NCBI RefSeq assembly: GCF_028206995.1
Contig: NZ_JAQLFL010000001.1
Span: 124,001-188,000, forward strand
Length of the DNA stretch: 64,000 nucleotides
DNA from: Collinsella aerofaciens
Lineage (GTDB): Bacteria; Actinomycetota; Coriobacteriia; Coriobacteriales; Coriobacteriaceae
Direction of reading: 5' to 3'
Positions 53,199-61,124 of the stretch are shown here, in pieces (position 1 is the first letter of the stretch; each line of letters begins with the position of its first letter). The notes below the pieces were generated by a model. The model was not told the origin of the DNA and made no database searches. It saw only the letters and a program-made list of their open reading frames with translations. A program made the translations under genes and the position numbers.

Positions 53199-54167
53199 TT
53201 ATTTCGCGAATAGGTTCTTGAGGTTGAACTCGGCCTGAACCGTGCGGAGCATGAGGTCGGTGTCGTCGAGGCCCAGGTGCTGCTCGTTGGCGTCGGCGGC
53301 GAGGGTGCCACGGCGGCGCGCCCAGTTCTCGAGCGCGGCGGGCGCGGACTCGCGGGGGAGCGAGCGGACGTCGGCATCCAGGCTGCGGCAGATCTGGCGC
53401 GAGTCGATGACGATGATCTTGCCGGCGCGGCGTGCCTCGGCGTAACCGTCCAGGTGGATCTTGAACCAACTGTCTTCGAACGCGGCGTTATGCGCCATGT
53501 ACGGGTACTTCTTCATAAGTTTGAGCAGCTGCTTCTGCAGTTCCTTGTTCTCGCGGAATGGTTTTTTGCCGTCGATGTCGTCCCAGGTAATGTGATGGAT
53601 GTTCGATAGCGGCACATCCTCGCCGCGGTAGATGTCGGGCAGGCCGCAGTAGTGTGCCTCGGCGTCATGCGGGACGGCGTCGCTGGTGAGCTCCATGATC
53701 TCCCAGCCCACGTTGATGATATAGCCGCGCTCGGGTGCACGGCCGGTGGTCTCGATGTCGATACCGAGCACGGTGCCCTGGATGGGCTTGCGGGCGTAGG
53801 CCACGCCGAGCGCGTCGCGGTCGCCGCGGATTTCGCGCATAACGGACGCGGCGGTGCGCTTTTGCATCTTGCCGATGGCGGCGCAGGTGTCGGCATCGGA
53901 CAGGCCGCGCGAAAGCGTCGCGGGCGTCACGTTGCGCAGGCGCGCCTCGCCAATCTGGTCGCACAGGTCGCGGTTGCGGTCAGCCAGGTCGCGCACGGTG
54001 GCAAAGTCGAAGCTGGGGTCGCCCTCGGCGGTAAAGTACTCGGTTTCGAGCACCTTAAGGGCCTCCTCGCCCTTCTGGCGCTCGGACTCCATGGCGCCGT
54101 GATCGCCATAGATAAACATGGGAATAAACGGCTGGCGCTCGTATTCGAGTGCTTGTGAAACGTTCAT
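53199..54167 (-). CDS. DEDDh-type 3'-5' exonuclease
   Basis: This 322-residue protein has a helical N-terminal half (to about 130) and an exonuclease domain with Exo I VLGIDIETTG, Exo II YMAHNAAFEDSWF and Exo III EQHLGLDDTDLM, giving the D, E, D, H/D set of DnaQ-like nucleases. It resembles DNA polymerase III epsilon-type stand-alone nucleases. Substrate, DNA or RNA, is not decided by sequence. ATG 54167 follows AAGGAG. It is divergently oriented to the metal exporter gene. Confidence 0.82.
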   Translation of the reverse strand: MNVSQALEYERQPFIPMFIYGDHGAMESERQKGEEALKVLETEYFTAEGDPSFDFATVRDLADRNRDLCDQIGEARLRNVTPATLSRGLSDADTCAAIGKMQKRTAASVMREIRGDRDALGVAYARKPIQGTVLGIDIETTGRAPERGYIINVGWEIMELTSDAVPHDAEAHYCGLPDIYRGEDVPLSNIHHITWDDIDGKKPFRENKELQKQLLKLMKKYPYMAHNAAFEDSWFKIHLDGYAEARRAGKIIVIDSRQICRSLDADVRSLPRESAPAALENWARRRGTLAADANEQHLGLDDTDLMLRTVQAEFNLKNLFAK

Positions 54168-54229
54168 ATAACTGCTCCTTGGACGGGCCGTGTCGCGCGG
54201 CTCGGTGGCATTGAGTTATGGCGAGATGA

Positions 54230-54307
54230 TAGTTTACCATGGGCAACTATTGGCATCGCGCCTAGGACAACTACAATACCCTAGTTGACCGCTAGGACTT
54301 TTACAAT
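54230..54307 (+). promoter_or_regulatory. Promoter and candidate metal-repressor site upstream of the exporter
   Basis: TTGGCA (54250) and TACAAT (54272) at 16-bp spacing make a plausible promoter. TAGTTTACCATGGGCAACTA (54230-54249) overlaps its -35. CTAGGAC...TACAAT occurs twice, at 54262 and 54292, 30 bp apart, and CAACTA/TAGTTG form an inverted repeat (54268-54287). CATGGGCAACT also precedes the DtxR-like gene at 47603, so the same repressor may act here. Confidence 0.55.
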
Positions 54308-54339
54308 GCTGCCGAAAGACATGAAAGGTTCCATCCGTC

Positions 54340-55440
54340 ATGGATTTGCTGATTGATATTCTGCTCGACGCCGGCAAGGACACGCTCTCGCTGGCGCCGT
54401 TTTTGTTGGTGACGTATCTTGCTCTCGAGACACTTGAGCACGTTGCGGGCGACCGCGTCAACGGCGCTATCAAGCGCGCCGGCGCTGCGGGTCCCGTGGC
54501 TGGCTCGCTGCTGGGCATTGTGCCGCAGTGCGGATTTTCGGCCATGGCAGCAACGCTGTACGCCGGCCGTGTCGTGACGCTGGGCACGCTGGTCGCCGTG
54601 TTCCTCTCGACCTCCGATGAGATGCTGCCGCTGTTGCTCGCCGAGCAGGTGCCCGTGCAGACCATGGCGATGCTTTTGGCTTCGAAGGCACTGATCGCGC
54701 TGGTCACGGGCTTTATCGTGGACGCGGCTATCCGCGGCCTTCGTCGTAATGCCCGCGCGCATGCGGCGATTCGCCGTACCGTGCTGGGGACCGCTGCCAA
54801 TCCGGCTCATGTGAACTGCGCGCACGACGACCATACCGGGGGCGACATCATTGATGAAGTGGCCGAGGCGGGCGTGAGCGCCGACCACATCCACGAGTTG
54901 TGCGAGCGCGACCATTGCGGTTGCGATGATGATGAAGATGAACACGAGCGCGACCACGGACACAGCCATGACCACGGTCACGCAGGCGAGCATGAGCACC
55001 ACCACGGCCATGGGCACGACCACGGTCACTCCCACGAAGGTGCGCCCGTCCTGTCGATTATCCGCAGCGCGATCTCGCACACCGTGCAGGTTTCGGTTTT
55101 TATTTTCCTGGTGACGCTGATTCTGGTCGCCGTGCTCGAGACCTTCGGCGAGTCCGCGATCGAGCAGTTCCTGCGTGGCAACGAGACGCTCGCCGTCCTG
55201 GGTTCGGCGCTTGTCGGCCTGATTCCCAACTGCTCGGCCAGCGTCGTCATCACACAACTGTACCTGGAAGGCGCGCTGCAGCTGGCGCCGATGCTCGCCG
55301 GCACGCTCATCTCTGCCGGTGTGGGCTACCTGGTGCTGTTCCGCACCAACCGCAGCGCTCGCGAAAACGCCGTGTTCCTGGTCATGATGTACGTCATCGG
55401 CGCTGGCTGGGGCCTCGTCCTATCTGCCTTTGGCCTCTAA
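54340..55440 (+). CDS. ArsP_2-type (putative manganese) exporter
   Basis: This 366-residue membrane protein has ten or so spans in two similar halves, each with a cysteine-containing motif: GIVPQCGFSAMAATLYAG and GLIPNCSASVVITQLYLEG. A long His/Asp-rich cytoplasmic loop (HSHDHGHAGEHEHHHGHG) separates them. This is the ArsP_2/putative manganese transporter family (PF11449). Metal export is by family. Upstream operator-like repeats resemble those of the DtxR-like gene. ATG 54340 follows AAAGG. Confidence 0.82.
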   Translation: MDLLIDILLDAGKDTLSLAPFLLVTYLALETLEHVAGDRVNGAIKRAGAAGPVAGSLLGIVPQCGFSAMAATLYAGRVVTLGTLVAVFLSTSDEMLPLLLAEQVPVQTMAMLLASKALIALVTGFIVDAAIRGLRRNARAHAAIRRTVLGTAANPAHVNCAHDDHTGGDIIDEVAEAGVSADHIHELCERDHCGCDDDEDEHERDHGHSHDHGHAGEHEHHHGHGHDHGHSHEGAPVLSIIRSAISHTVQVSVFIFLVTLILVAVLETFGESAIEQFLRGNETLAVLGSALVGLIPNCSASVVITQLYLEGALQLAPMLAGTLISAGVGYLVLFRTNRSARENAVFLVMMYVIGAGWGLVLSAFGL

Positions 55441-55453
55441 GTAGGCCTAACAA

Positions 55454-55534
55454 AACGGGCTTCAAAATAGCCATGCACGGCGCTTGCACAATGCGGCGAC
55501 GCATGGCATTTTGAAGCTCGTTTTTTTGTTGAGC
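55454..55534 (+). terminator. Terminator of the exporter gene
   Basis: AACGGGCTTCAAAATAGCCATG pairs with CATGGCATTTTGAAGCTCGTT, giving arms of about 22 bp, followed by TTTTTTTG. Confidence 0.8.
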
Positions 55535-55569
55535 CATGGATCCTGAGCGCTCACACCGCCCAAAACAAA

Positions 55570-55606
55570 AAAGCAGATTTTCGGACATGTCCCAAAAATC
55601 TACCTT
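55570..55606 (-). terminator. Terminator of the YaiI gene
   Basis: AGATTTTCGGACATGTCCC and AAAAATCT form an inverted repeat with a palindromic GGACATGTCC core; the minus strand then reads GCTTTTTTGTTTT. It lies just beyond the gene's stop. Confidence 0.75.
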
Positions 55607-55608
55607 GG

Positions 55609-56091
55609 TTAGCGCAGCAGCTCGGTGAGGTTGCGCATAAAGCGAGCGCGGTCTTCGCTGGTAAATGCCGCCGGTCCGCGAGTGCGTCCGCCGGCGCGGC
55701 GCACCTTCTTTTCCTCGTGGCGAATAAACAACTGCATGTCGATGGTCGCTTTGTCGTAGACGCGCCCGCTCACACCGATGGCGGCGGCATCGCGCCCGAG
55801 CACCATGCTCGCCAAGCCAATGTCCTGCGTCACGACCACGTCGCCCGCCTGCAGGCGTTCGACAATGGCAAAGTCGGCGCTGTCGGCGCCCACGCTCACA
55901 TCGAGCGTCGTGACCCAAAAGCCGCGTCGCGCGTGCTCGGTATCACGCGGGTCGTCGCGGCGAATGTGCCGTTCCAGGTTTTGCGTGCTGTTGCCGGCGA
56001 TAACAACGGCGACGCCCGCCCGCCGCGCGCAATCAATCGACTCGCGCGTGACCGGGCAGGCGTCGGCATCAATAAAGAGCGTTCGCGGCAT
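55609..56091 (-). CDS. YaiI/YqxD-family protein (DUF188)
   Basis: This 160-residue protein has the DUF188 signature LFIDADACPVTRESI at the start and DVVVTQDIGLASMVLGR in the middle. The fold is PIN-like and nuclease activity has been suggested for the family; no function is proven. ATG 56091 directly follows the stop of the upstream HdeD-like gene, so the two are coupled. Confidence 0.88.
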   Translation of the reverse strand: MPRTLFIDADACPVTRESIDCARRAGVAVVIAGNSTQNLERHIRRDDPRDTEHARRGFWVTTLDVSVGADSADFAIVERLQAGDVVVTQDIGLASMVLGRDAAAIGVSGRVYDKATIDMQLFIRHEEKKVRRAGGRTRGPAAFTSEDRARFMRNLTELLR

Positions 56092-56694
56092 CTAGTGCAC
56101 CAGTTTGCCAAATTGAATAGCGCGAACAATCAGCGTAACGCCAAACACCAGCAGCGCGGCGCCGCTAAAGATAACGAGCATCTTGGCCGACCACAGCGGA
56201 TAGATAAACACGAACATGCCGGCGATGATGGAGAGTGTGCCGCTCAGGATGGCGAGGGCACGGTTGGACGAAAGCTCGGACTCCAGAATGGACATGACAC
56301 CTTCGACAATCCAGCCAAAGCCGGCCACGATAACCACCATCGTGGTGAGCGTCGCGGTCGAGAAGGCCTGGTTGCGCAGGATTATGACGCCGCCCAAGAT
56401 AATGAGTAGGTTGGAGATGATGCTCGTCACGCGCCAGCCGGTGGGCAGCAGCGGCTCAAAAATGGCAGTGAACAGCCTGATGGCAGCAGTGATTACAAAG
56501 TAAAAACCCAGGACAGTCGTCAAAAAGACGAGGGACTTGGCGGGTGCAAAAAGCAGCGCGATACCAGCAATGAGCGCTAAGACGCCCGTGATGGCGTAGA
56601 TCCAACGTACGGCCTTGACGGCTTTGCCCGCCATGCTTTTCTCGTCAAATCCAAACTGGCTCGATTTTTGGTCATCGTTCTTAAAGATGCCCAT
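56092..56694 (-). CDS. HdeD/DUF308-family membrane protein
   Basis: This 200-residue protein has six hydrophobic spans in three pairs (WIYAITGVLALIAGIALLF, TTVLGFYFVITAAIRLF, LLIILGGVIIL and so on) after a charged N-terminus, the DUF308 arrangement of HdeD acid-resistance proteins. Function in this lineage is unknown. The upstream 235-bp gap to the nitroreductase gene is divergent and should hold both promoters. Confidence 0.85.
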   Translation of the reverse strand: MGIFKNDDQKSSQFGFDEKSMAGKAVKAVRWIYAITGVLALIAGIALLFAPAKSLVFLTTVLGFYFVITAAIRLFTAIFEPLLPTGWRVTSIISNLLIILGGVIILRNQAFSTATLTTMVVIVAGFGWIVEGVMSILESELSSNRALAILSGTLSIIAGMFVFIYPLWSAKMLVIFSGAALLVFGVTLIVRAIQFGKLVH

Positions 56695-56929
56695 AATGTC
56701 TCCTTTCCGTGCGGCGTAAGCCTTGATCGTTACAACCAGTATCGCCTAAAGGCGCTGGCGTATGGGTCGGGGAGGGCGAAACGTAACCCAAAGGCCCCGA
56801 ATTGTTTCCGCTGTTCCCCACGTCGCGATTTTCTATTCAACAAGTGTGGAACATTGCAGCCCTGTTCGTTATTGCCTACGTTTTAGGTTAGATTCTCCTA
56901 AGAACAATTGCCCGAAATTGGGGGTCCCT

Positions 56930-57601
56930 ATGAACGAAACAGTTCCCGCGGCGCCGTCTAGCGCGGAGTCGATGGCAAAGCAAGGTTGCGAAAAGCTCGG
57001 CCTGGACACGTTTGACGCGCTGGTCCGCCGCGCCCGTACGTGCCGTCGCTTTGACGAGTCCATGCGCGTGCCGCGCGAGTTTTTGCTCGAGCTGGCGGAA
57101 CTGGCGCACCTGGCTCCCTGCGGCGCCAATGCTCAGCGTCTGCGTTTTCATGTGGTAAGCGGTTCCGAGGACTGCGCTCGCGTGTTTGACGAGCTTGCAT
57201 GGGCCGGCGCGCTTAAGGACTGGTCGGGTCCTGCCGAGGGCGAGCGCCCGACCGGCTACATCGCGATTCTTGCCGAGCGCGCCGTTCCGGGCAAGCCCGC
57301 CGCTCCTATTACCGAGGTCGACACGGGCATTGCCGCGCAGACGATGATGCTCGCCGCCCGCAGCGCCACGCCCGAGGTGGCTGCCTGCATGTTCAAGGCC
57401 TTTACGCCCCACGCGATCGATGCCATGGGGCTCGATAGCGACAAGTATGAGCTCAAGCTGATCATGGCGTTTGGCGTTCCGGCCGAGACGCAGGTGATTG
57501 ATGCGATCGATTCCAACCCCGACGGCTCAATTAATTACTGGCGCGACGAGGCGCAGGTGCACCACGTACCCAAGCGCCCGCTTGCCGACGTACTGGTGTA
57601 G
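56930..57601 (+). CDS. Nitroreductase-family flavoprotein
   Basis: This 223-residue protein has the nitroreductase FMN pattern: RRARTCRRFDESMRV, AHLAPCGANAQRLRFHVVSG, TGIAAQTMMLAARS and KLIMAFGVPAE. Substrates of such FMN enzymes include nitroaromatics, quinones and flavins; none is readable here. The C-terminal WRDEAQVHHVPKRPL is usual. ATG 56930 is preceded by GGGGGT. It stands alone. Confidence 0.87.
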   Translation: MNETVPAAPSSAESMAKQGCEKLGLDTFDALVRRARTCRRFDESMRVPREFLLELAELAHLAPCGANAQRLRFHVVSGSEDCARVFDELAWAGALKDWSGPAEGERPTGYIAILAERAVPGKPAAPITEVDTGIAAQTMMLAARSATPEVAACMFKAFTPHAIDAMGLDSDKYELKLIMAFGVPAETQVIDAIDSNPDGSINYWRDEAQVHHVPKRPLADVLV

Positions 57602-57632
57602 CTGAGCGTCACCGCGGTGTGATCCGGCGGTA

Positions 57633-57668
57633 AACCACCACAAAGGTACCTGTCCCCTTTGCGGTGGT
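57633..57668. repeat. 36-bp ACCACCAC palindrome, copy 2 (inverted relative to copy 1)
   Basis: AACCACCACAAAGGTACCTG continues to GGTGGT. Its reverse complement matches 44741-44776 at 32 of 36 positions. It ends 16 bp before the phosphatase start. Confidence 0.7.
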
Positions 57669-57683
57669 GCGAGGGGAGGACGT

Positions 57684-58226
57684 GTGGCAGATTTGTATTT
57701 GGTGCGGCATGGGCAGACTGAGCTCAATGTGCAGAACATTTTGCAGGGTGGGCACGATTCGCCGCTTACGGCGCGCGGGCGCGAGCAGGCGCTGGCGACG
57801 CGCGCGGCGTTTGAGGCGCGTGGCGTGACCTTTGACCGTGTGTATTCCTCGCCGTTGGGCCGGGCGCGGCATACGGCTGAGCTAATTGCTGGTGAGGGCC
57901 GCTCGATAGAGCTGGTCGATGACCTGCGCGAGTGGCATTTGGGCTCGCTGGAGGGTACATCAAATCGCGAGATGCCGCCGCAGCCCTGGGGCGATTATCC
58001 GGTGGCCTTTGGTGGCGAGTCTGAAGGCGAGCTCCAGTCGCGCATGGTCGCGGCGCTGTCCCGCATCATGGCCAGGCCGCAGCACGACTGCGTGCTGGCG
58101 GTTTCCCACGGCTCAGCCTGCCAGGAGTTTCTTGAGTATGTGACTGGCGAGGGGGAGCTACCCGACAACGGCGCCGTGCTTCATTTTGGCTATTGCGACG
58201 GGGCGTTTTCGCTCCTTGATTGGTAA
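57684..58226 (+). CDS. Histidine phosphatase (phosphoglycerate-mutase-like), copy 1
   Basis: This 180-residue protein has the RHG core (LYLVRHGQTELN), a second conserved Arg (SSPLGRARHTA), and the C-terminal His in VLAVSHGSACQEF. It resembles the CobC/GpmB-like branch of 2H phosphatases. The substrate is unknown. GTG 57684 follows GGGGAGGA. A homologue starts 18 bp after the stop. Confidence 0.88.
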   Translation: MADLYLVRHGQTELNVQNILQGGHDSPLTARGREQALATRAAFEARGVTFDRVYSSPLGRARHTAELIAGEGRSIELVDDLREWHLGSLEGTSNREMPPQPWGDYPVAFGGESEGELQSRMVAALSRIMARPQHDCVLAVSHGSACQEFLEYVTGEGELPDNGAVLHFGYCDGAFSLLDW

Positions 58227-58243
58227 CGAACGAAAGGACCCCT

Positions 58244-58879
58244 ATGAATAAAGATCTGTATCTGGTCCGTCATGGACAGACGATATTCAACCTCAAGCGT
58301 ATCATTCAGGGGTGGAGTGACTCGCCGCTTACGCAGTTGGGCTGCGACCAGGCGGCGCGCGCCGGCATGTTTTTACGTGCGCGCGGCATTGAGCCTGATC
58401 ATGCCTACACCTCCACGCTTCATCGCACCGAGCAGACTATCGCCAACTTGTGGCCGGGCTTGGCGTACGAGCGCCTGGACGGCCTGCGTGAGTGGTTCTT
58501 TGGTGACTTTGAGGCCGAGCGCGTGATGCTCATGCCCGAGCGCCCGTGGCGCGACTTCTATCGCCAGTTTGGCGGCGAGGGCCAGATGCAGGTGCGAGAG
58601 CGCATGGTGGCGACGTTGACCGATCTTATGCGTCGCCCGGACCACGAGCGCGTGCTCGCGGTGAGCCACGGCTCGGCCATCAAGGAGTTCATGGACCATA
58701 CCAAGGGCGCGGCGGCCGATGAACGCGATCGCGTTCCGGGCAACTGCTCGGTGCTACACTTTGCGTTTGACGACGAATCCGACACGTTTGAGCTGGTCGA
58801 AGTCTTTACGCAGGAGGATTACGCGCGCGAGCTGGGGCTTGAACCGCTCGTGGCTACTGCGGGTCCGCAGCGCGGATAA
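58244..58879 (+). CDS. Histidine phosphatase, copy 2
   Basis: This 211-residue paralogue of the preceding gene shares LYLVRHGQT, STLHRTEQT, LREWFFGDFEAE and VLAVSHGSAIKEF, so the catalytic set is intact. It is about 30 residues longer, with an acidic C-terminal extension. It was probably formed by tandem duplication. ATG 58244 follows AAAGGA. A terminator follows. Confidence 0.88.
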   Translation: MNKDLYLVRHGQTIFNLKRIIQGWSDSPLTQLGCDQAARAGMFLRARGIEPDHAYTSTLHRTEQTIANLWPGLAYERLDGLREWFFGDFEAERVMLMPERPWRDFYRQFGGEGQMQVRERMVATLTDLMRRPDHERVLAVSHGSAIKEFMDHTKGAAADERDRVPGNCSVLHFAFDDESDTFELVEVFTQEDYARELGLEPLVATAGPQRG

Positions 58880-58925
58880 CGCGAGCGCGACGGCACGGGT
58901 CGCCGGCATACTTCTCGACGCAAAA

Positions 58926-58968
58926 GGGGCGGAGATGCATGTACCTGCTGCATCTCCGCCCCCCTGTT
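58926..58968 (+). terminator. Terminator of the phosphatase pair
   Basis: GGGGCGGAGATGCA pairs with TGCATCTCCGCCCC, followed by CCTGTTTGTT. Confidence 0.8.
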
Positions 58969-59008
58969 TGTTGAGCTGCCGATTTTTGTGCTGGGCGGTC
59001 TGGTCTTG

Positions 59009-59689
59009 CTAGAACCGCGCGACCTGGTGCGTGAGCAGACCTGTCGGAACTTGCGGCGCGGCGCCGCTGACCTGCGCGGCGGGGAAGAGTGCGGCAACGG
59101 TAAAGTTGAACGGCTCCTTGCCGGTGTACGTTCCGGCGGCACGGGCCTCATCGGCCAGGAGCTGTGATACCCCGACTAGTGCGCCAGCGTAGGCAGGGTC
59201 GTCGGCCAGTACCGGCTCCGGCGCCTGGTCGAGCATGGCACGGATGGCGCCGACGGCGTCCTCGCGCTTAACCTCCCACACGCGGTGTGTAATGCCCGCA
59301 GGATCGGTGACGGCGTAGAGCGAGGCGCCCTCTTTGGCGGCGCCCAGGATGATATCCATGACGGGCGAGGCCTCGTAGGCGAGCGTTACGGGACGGGGCT
59401 GTACCTTGAGGTCGGCGAATGCGCGCGCAGCGGCGGCCGTATCGGCGGCAACCGCGTCGCCGCCCGCCAGCGCACCAACCGGGCAGATCGCCACAACGCC
59501 CGTCACGCGCCCCGGCTCCCCCGAGCATTCGTACACGTAATACGCCGCACCCGGGTCCTTGAGCATCAGGCCATCGGCAATGGCTCCGCGCAGAGCATCG
59601 TTGCCGCTCAGGATGCTGCCCATTGCGGGCAACGCCTCGAGCACGCGGTCCTGAGCCGGGCGGATGCAGGGAAACGGAAGTGCTTTCAT
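59009..59689 (-). CDS. Short DUF1015-like protein lacking the DGHHR motif
   Basis: This 226-residue protein resembles DUF1015 proteins, often found beside serA/serC in Clostridia. It has an N-terminal PFPCIRP segment, YYVYECSG, GITHRVWEVKRED, and a terminal FNFTVAALFPAAQVSG. Ordinary family members have about 400 residues and an ADGHHRY motif after the middle; here the site reads ADDPAYAGAL. The missing motif and short length suggest loss or change of activity. It is downstream of an M20 peptidase gene and in the same direction as serC and serA. Confidence 0.6.
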   Translation of the reverse strand: MKALPFPCIRPAQDRVLEALPAMGSILSGNDALRGAIADGLMLKDPGAAYYVYECSGEPGRVTGVVAICPVGALAGGDAVAADTAAAARAFADLKVQPRPVTLAYEASPVMDIILGAAKEGASLYAVTDPAGITHRVWEVKREDAVGAIRAMLDQAPEPVLADDPAYAGALVGVSQLLADEARAAGTYTGKEPFNFTVAALFPAAQVSGAAPQVPTGLLTHQVARF

Positions 59690-59728
59690 GGGCGGTCCTA
59701 ACGCACGAGTTGGTTTGTTCGCGGCTTA

Positions 59729-60949
59729 TTATGCCCCAACTTGGCCATCCGCGCCCCAGAGCGTGTTGTCGGCGAGCGCGATGAGCACGCTCTGGCAGCG
59801 AACGATGTCGGCGTGGGGCACATATTCGTTGGGCTTGTGCGCGAGCGCGAGCGACCCGGGACCGTAGCTCATGCAATTGCGGTTACCTGTCTTGCCGGCA
59901 ATGACGGCGGTGTCGGTGTAGCCGGTAAAGAAGCCGACGGTCGTGTCCGCGTCCGTCACGTCATCGGCGGCACGCTTGAGCGCTGCTAGAAGGGGAGAGT
60001 TCGGGTCGCGCTCGATGACGGGGCGGTCGCCCGTCACGGTGTAGCTGCCATGGCAACCGGGAACGGCGGCTTCGGCGACGGCGATGGCCTGCTCTACCAT
60101 GCGCGTCGCGGCGGCCGTATCGGTCGGCGGGGTCAGGCGCATGTCGACCCAGGCTTTGGCGCGGTCGGGTACGACGTAGGGGCGATATCCGCCCTCGATT
60201 TGGCCAAACGTGATGGTCGAAGACCCCAGCTCATCGTGCGCGGGCAGCGCCACAAACGCGCGACGGAGCGAACACACGACCTCGGCCATGGCGGCGACGG
60301 CATCCGCGCCCTTCCACGGCTGGCTCGCATGCGCCGTTACGCCAGCCATTTCAATCTCGAACCACGTGCGCCCCTTGTGCGCCACCTGGATCTGTCCGTC
60401 TGTGGGTTCGGTGTCCAGCACCCATTCACGCGAGCCGACCCAGCCGGCATCGATCGCGGCCTCTGAGCCGCGCATAAAGTCCTCCTCGTCGACCGAGCAA
60501 ATGAGTGAGAAGCCATGGCGGGGCAGCTCGCCTTCTGCCGCCACGCGCTCGAGCGTATGGACCAGTGCGGCAATGGCGCAGGCCAGGCCACCCTTCATAT
60601 CGCAGGCACCGCGGCCATAGAGTTTATCGTTGCGCACGATCGCTCCGAGCGGCGGAGTGTCCGCGTCCCAGCCATCGCCCAGCGTAACGGTATCCATATG
60701 GCAGATATAGACGAGCCGTGGCTCGTCGCTCAGTCCCGGCACGGTGACCATAAGGTTGCGGCGCCCGGGCAGCACCTCGAGTTCCTCAACCTGCACGGCA
60801 TGGAGTACCGGATGGCTCAGCTGCGCCAACCGTTCCTCAACCAACGCTTTGATATAGCGCTCAATCTCGTCCTCATACGCACCCGGGTCTGAGCTGTCGA
60901 TCCGCACGAGTCCTTGCGTAAGCCGCCAAGCAAAATCTGTATCAACCAT
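59729..60949 (-). CDS. M20-family peptidase (ArgE/DapE/acetyl-deacylase-like)
   Basis: This 406-residue metallopeptidase has HMDTVTLGDGW (first metal His), GRGACDMKGGLAC (bridging Asp), SVDEEDFMRGSEA (catalytic Glu pair) and VAHKGRTWFEIE before the dimerisation domain. It is like ArgE/DapE or CPG2-type enzymes; the exact substrate is not readable. ATG 60949 follows GAGGTG; an earlier frame extension lies beyond the serA terminator. It lies between serA and the DUF1015-like gene. Confidence 0.85.
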   Translation of the reverse strand: MVDTDFAWRLTQGLVRIDSSDPGAYEDEIERYIKALVEERLAQLSHPVLHAVQVEELEVLPGRRNLMVTVPGLSDEPRLVYICHMDTVTLGDGWDADTPPLGAIVRNDKLYGRGACDMKGGLACAIAALVHTLERVAAEGELPRHGFSLICSVDEEDFMRGSEAAIDAGWVGSREWVLDTEPTDGQIQVAHKGRTWFEIEMAGVTAHASQPWKGADAVAAMAEVVCSLRRAFVALPAHDELGSSTITFGQIEGGYRPYVVPDRAKAWVDMRLTPPTDTAAATRMVEQAIAVAEAAVPGCHGSYTVTGDRPVIERDPNSPLLAALKRAADDVTDADTTVGFFTGYTDTAVIAGKTGNRNCMSYGPGSLALAHKPNEYVPHADIVRCQSVLIALADNTLWGADGQVGA

Positions 60950-61030
60950 AGGCACCTCACAGATAGTTAGGTCAACATACAGATTGTATGCCAAGAAGCG
61001 GCTCGGTGCATTTAATGGAGCGCTCACAAA

Positions 61031-61064
61031 AACGGGGCGCCTCTCGTGCGAAAGGCGCCCCGCG
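61031..61064 (-). terminator. Terminator of serA
   Basis: CGGGGCGCCT and AGGCGCCCCG form a strong stem; TTTTTGTG follows on the minus strand. It separates serCA from the peptidase gene. Confidence 0.85.
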
Positions 61065-61124
61065 GGCATTCAATGTCGGTGACGGGCAGGCCACATGGGG
61101 AACTGCCCGTCAGATCAGCCGACG

